From contig OX639973.1 in assembly GCA_951828385.1 (NCBI GenBank), positions 4,331,200-4,395,199 of the forward strand: DNA of 64,000 nucleotides. Reading direction: 5' to 3'. Each line of letters opens with the position of its first letter. Positions within the stretch are counted from its first letter, which is position 1. Shown in pieces: positions 62,482 to 64,000 of the stretch. Under the pieces are notes generated by a model that saw only the letters and a program-made list of their open reading frames with translations, was not told the DNA's origin and did no database searches. The position numbers and the translations under genes were made by a program. The stretch is from an uncultured Poribacteria bacterium (GTDB lineage Bacteria > Poribacteria > WGA-4E > WGA-3G).

Positions 62482-63300
62482 TCACTCCGGCCGCTTGCGG
62501 TGCTTGACGTCCAGTTCGCGAAGGAGTGCCAAAGTGTCCTCAAACGACAGTTCACCGGTTGAAGCTGTATGTTCGAGGTAATCGCGCGTCTTATCGTTGA
62601 GCACACCATAAAAGGCGCGCACCTCCGGGTCCGGATGGTCTCGCCAAAGTTCGACAGGTATGATCGAATCCTCGCTCAAGTACTGACGGTCCGGATGCCC
62701 GTAATAGACTTGCACCGTCTTCCGTTCTGCCTGAGTCGGACGGGTCGTAGCGGTGTGTAAAACACCGATGTTGAATAGCACGGCTGTCCCAGCGGGTCCG
62801 TACAAATCGACAATGCCGCCACGTTCCAACTGCGCGTCTGTTTCGAGAATCTCAGCGTCCACCGATTCCGGCGATAAGGAGAAACAGTGCGTCGTTTCAT
62901 CAACATCGGTCAGATACAGCATCAACTGGACGAACCCGATGCGCAACGGATGTTCAAGCCAGTGCCTCGGGCCATCTCGATGCCAGCCGCGATTCAGTTC
63001 ACCGTTGTACGCTGCCATGTGCCGGATGCAGATTTCTGAAAAGCAAGGGGCATTGCCCATCAGTGTGTATAGGCAATCCATGACGATCGGATGCCGAATC
63101 ACAGTGTCGATTTCAGGTGAAGTCAGAAGTGCATCGCAATTCGCGGTCTGGTAATATCCAATACGATACCAATGATCTTCAACTTCAGTGCGGTCCCGGT
63201 CAAAGATATGAACAAAATGCGCAACCTCGGCATCGCTCAGAATCTTACCGAGTGAGATATAGCCATTTTCTTTAAAAAACGCATAATCTGCTGGCTTCAT
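62482..63300 (-). CDS. PhyH family dioxygenase
   Basis: 272 residues from ATG 63300, with GAGGCGAGG upstream. Complete iron triad: HxD in RGWHRDGPRH and distal His in GVLHTATTRP. Core phrases LMLYLTDVDETTHCFSLSP and AGTAVLFNIG fit the family. An Arg or Lys (ERKTVQVYYGHP) lies where 2-oxoglutarate binds. Substrate unknown. Its upstream region carries a palindrome at 63332-63347 (gcggtc and gaccgc). Confidence 0.88.
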   Translation of the reverse strand: MKPADYAFFKENGYISLGKILSDAEVAHFVHIFDRDRTEVEDHWYRIGYYQTANCDALLTSPEIDTVIRHPIVMDCLYTLMGNAPCFSEICIRHMAAYNGELNRGWHRDGPRHWLEHPLRIGFVQLMLYLTDVDETTHCFSLSPESVDAEILETDAQLERGGIVDLYGPAGTAVLFNIGVLHTATTRPTQAERKTVQVYYGHPDRQYLSEDSIIPVELWRDHPDPEVRAFYGVLNDKTRDYLEHTASTGELSFEDTLALLRELDVKHRKRPE

Positions 63301-63331
63301 GTTATTTTCCTCGCCTCGATTCGCTGCGGTC

Positions 63332-63347
63332 GCGGTCGGGAGACCGC
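63332..63347. repeat. Palindrome upstream of the PhyH gene
   Basis: gcggtc, ggga, gaccgc. Together with the flanking ctcctata (taggag inverted) it looks like a member of the gtaggggc palindrome family. Confidence 0.5.
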
Positions 63348-63406
63348 TCCTATAACAGTCAGTCGGTTCATTTTCTTGAAGTTTTGTAGCACATCCACGG
63401 CTTTCA

Positions 63407-64000
63407 CTAACGCGACTGCATACGCCGGACTCGGGCAGGTGTGTCGTCACCGTGAATCTCTGAGGAGAGAATCTGGAGGCTTCGGTCTTCAATCGGCAGT
63501 TCAACTTTTACACAGCCACGACGATGCGATTCTCGGAGCGCAACCGCTATTTCTAACGCTTCGCGTCCATCTTCACCCGAACACTTCGGCGAACCTCCGT
63601 TCTCAATGGCGTTAATAAGATCCTCAACAATCGTCAATCCCATACCCTGCATCCGCACGGGCCACGGGAACGGACATTGTGCAGGCACGCCGCGCCCGCG
63701 CCGTCCGCCGGGAACCATGCGAATCAACTCAAACGTTTCGGCATTGTTGACAGAACGGATACGCCCTGTTGTACCGATGACATCAACCTCCCACGGTGCC
63801 GCACCGCAAGCCGTACTCCTCAGATAGGCACGAACCCCATTATCAAAGACAAGATAGCCGTTTCCCTGCAGGTCACCTTCACCCGCGGCGGCGGCATCGG
63901 ATTGCATCTCACCGAAAACCCACTCGACGTTTCCACCTGCCATATACCGCAGAATGTCAATCGCATGGCTGCCGTTATGCGAGAGTCCGCATTGCGCATA
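63407..64000 (-). CDS. Gfo/Idh/MocA family oxidoreductase, 5' end off the window
   Basis: C-terminal half of a sugar or inositol oxidoreductase; the frame is open to the right edge. The visible part begins CGLSHNGSHAIDILRYMAGG, with the SHAIDILRY segment that holds the conserved Asp of the active site, then GYLVFDNGVRAYL, and closes GEDGREALEIAVALRESHRRG, the usual end of the family. About 198 codons are present, so roughly 150-180 are missing. It is the next gene upstream of a PhyH gene on the same strand, 106 bp away. Confidence 0.85.
   Translation of the reverse strand, partial: YAQCGLSHNGSHAIDILRYMAGGNVEWVFGEMQSDAAAAGEGDLQGNGYLVFDNGVRAYLRSTACGAAPWEVDVIGTTGRIRSVNNAETFELIRMVPGGRRGRGVPAQCPFPWPVRMQGMGLTIVEDLINAIENGGSPKCSGEDGREALEIAVALRESHRRGCVKVELPIEDRSLQILSSEIHGDDTPARVRRMQSR

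Overview
The window looks like a chromosomal contig from an uncultivated Gram-negative bacterium. Lipid A genes (lpxK, lpxB) imply an outer membrane. Three intact-looking PhyH-family dioxygenases plus a fourth variant, several Gfo/Idh/MocA oxidoreductases, xylose-isomerase-like TIM barrels, a DUF6807 protein and secreted carbohydrate-binding-like proteins resemble gene sets of Candidatus Poribacteria and related groups. That placement is inference from gene content, not a phylogeny.

Layout. 1-4686 (mostly minus): obg, a metal-binding chaperone, a zinc-ribbon membrane protein, nfo, a zinc alcohol dehydrogenase and a Gfo/Idh/MocA oxidoreductase. 4776-6899 (plus): a beta-hydroxyacid dehydrogenase and a TIM-barrel isomerase. 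6977-10998 (minus): three secreted proteins carrying five copies of one domain, with an IS200/IS605 tnpB remnant between them. 11018-14203: an aldo/keto reductase remnant, a duplicated-domain unknown, an RmlB-like dehydratase and a PhyH dioxygenase. 14408-26428: an AT-rich defence island holding a 1447-residue STAND NTPase with N-terminal nuclease, a PIN toxin, a type III restriction-modification pair, and an ATPase plus DUF4435/TOPRIM pair resembling PARIS. A perfect 29-bp direct repeat flanks it, and its left edge keeps the scar of an older copy. 27401-39553 (plus): CRP-like regulator, M28 peptidase, HtrA protease, TPR protein, a large class III cyclase with AAA and TPR regions, an isomerase and an 851-residue unknown. 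39738-43509 (minus): lpxK, lpxB, argC. 43672-51318 (plus): FAH hydrolase, a lipoprotein broken by a stop codon, a secreted protein, a LarA-like protein, HicB, a WD40 protein, a toxin-antitoxin fusion and a membrane protein with a fresh duplication. 51320-60808 (minus): two HAD hydrolases, queC, an unknown, an MFS transporter, a NuoE-NuoF fusion, two PhyH proteins and a hydrolase gene split by an IS5-like element. 61304-64000: a DUF6807 protein, a PhyH dioxygenase and a partial oxidoreductase.

Two things stand out. First, the defence island: the STAND protein ends in a tail that reads like an antitoxin and overlaps the PIN toxin gene by one base. Second, short palindromes sit in frame inside several protein-coding genes. 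One family is exactly 42 bp (14 codons) in four copies, with terminal arms that differ between copies yet still pair within each copy. A second family carries a GTAGGGG-type arm. Intergenic DNA adds heptanucleotide arrays with inverted arms, a 90-bp inverted-repeat element inserted in one such array, and a pair of 123-133 bp MITE-like elements. No tRNA, rRNA or CRISPR array was found.
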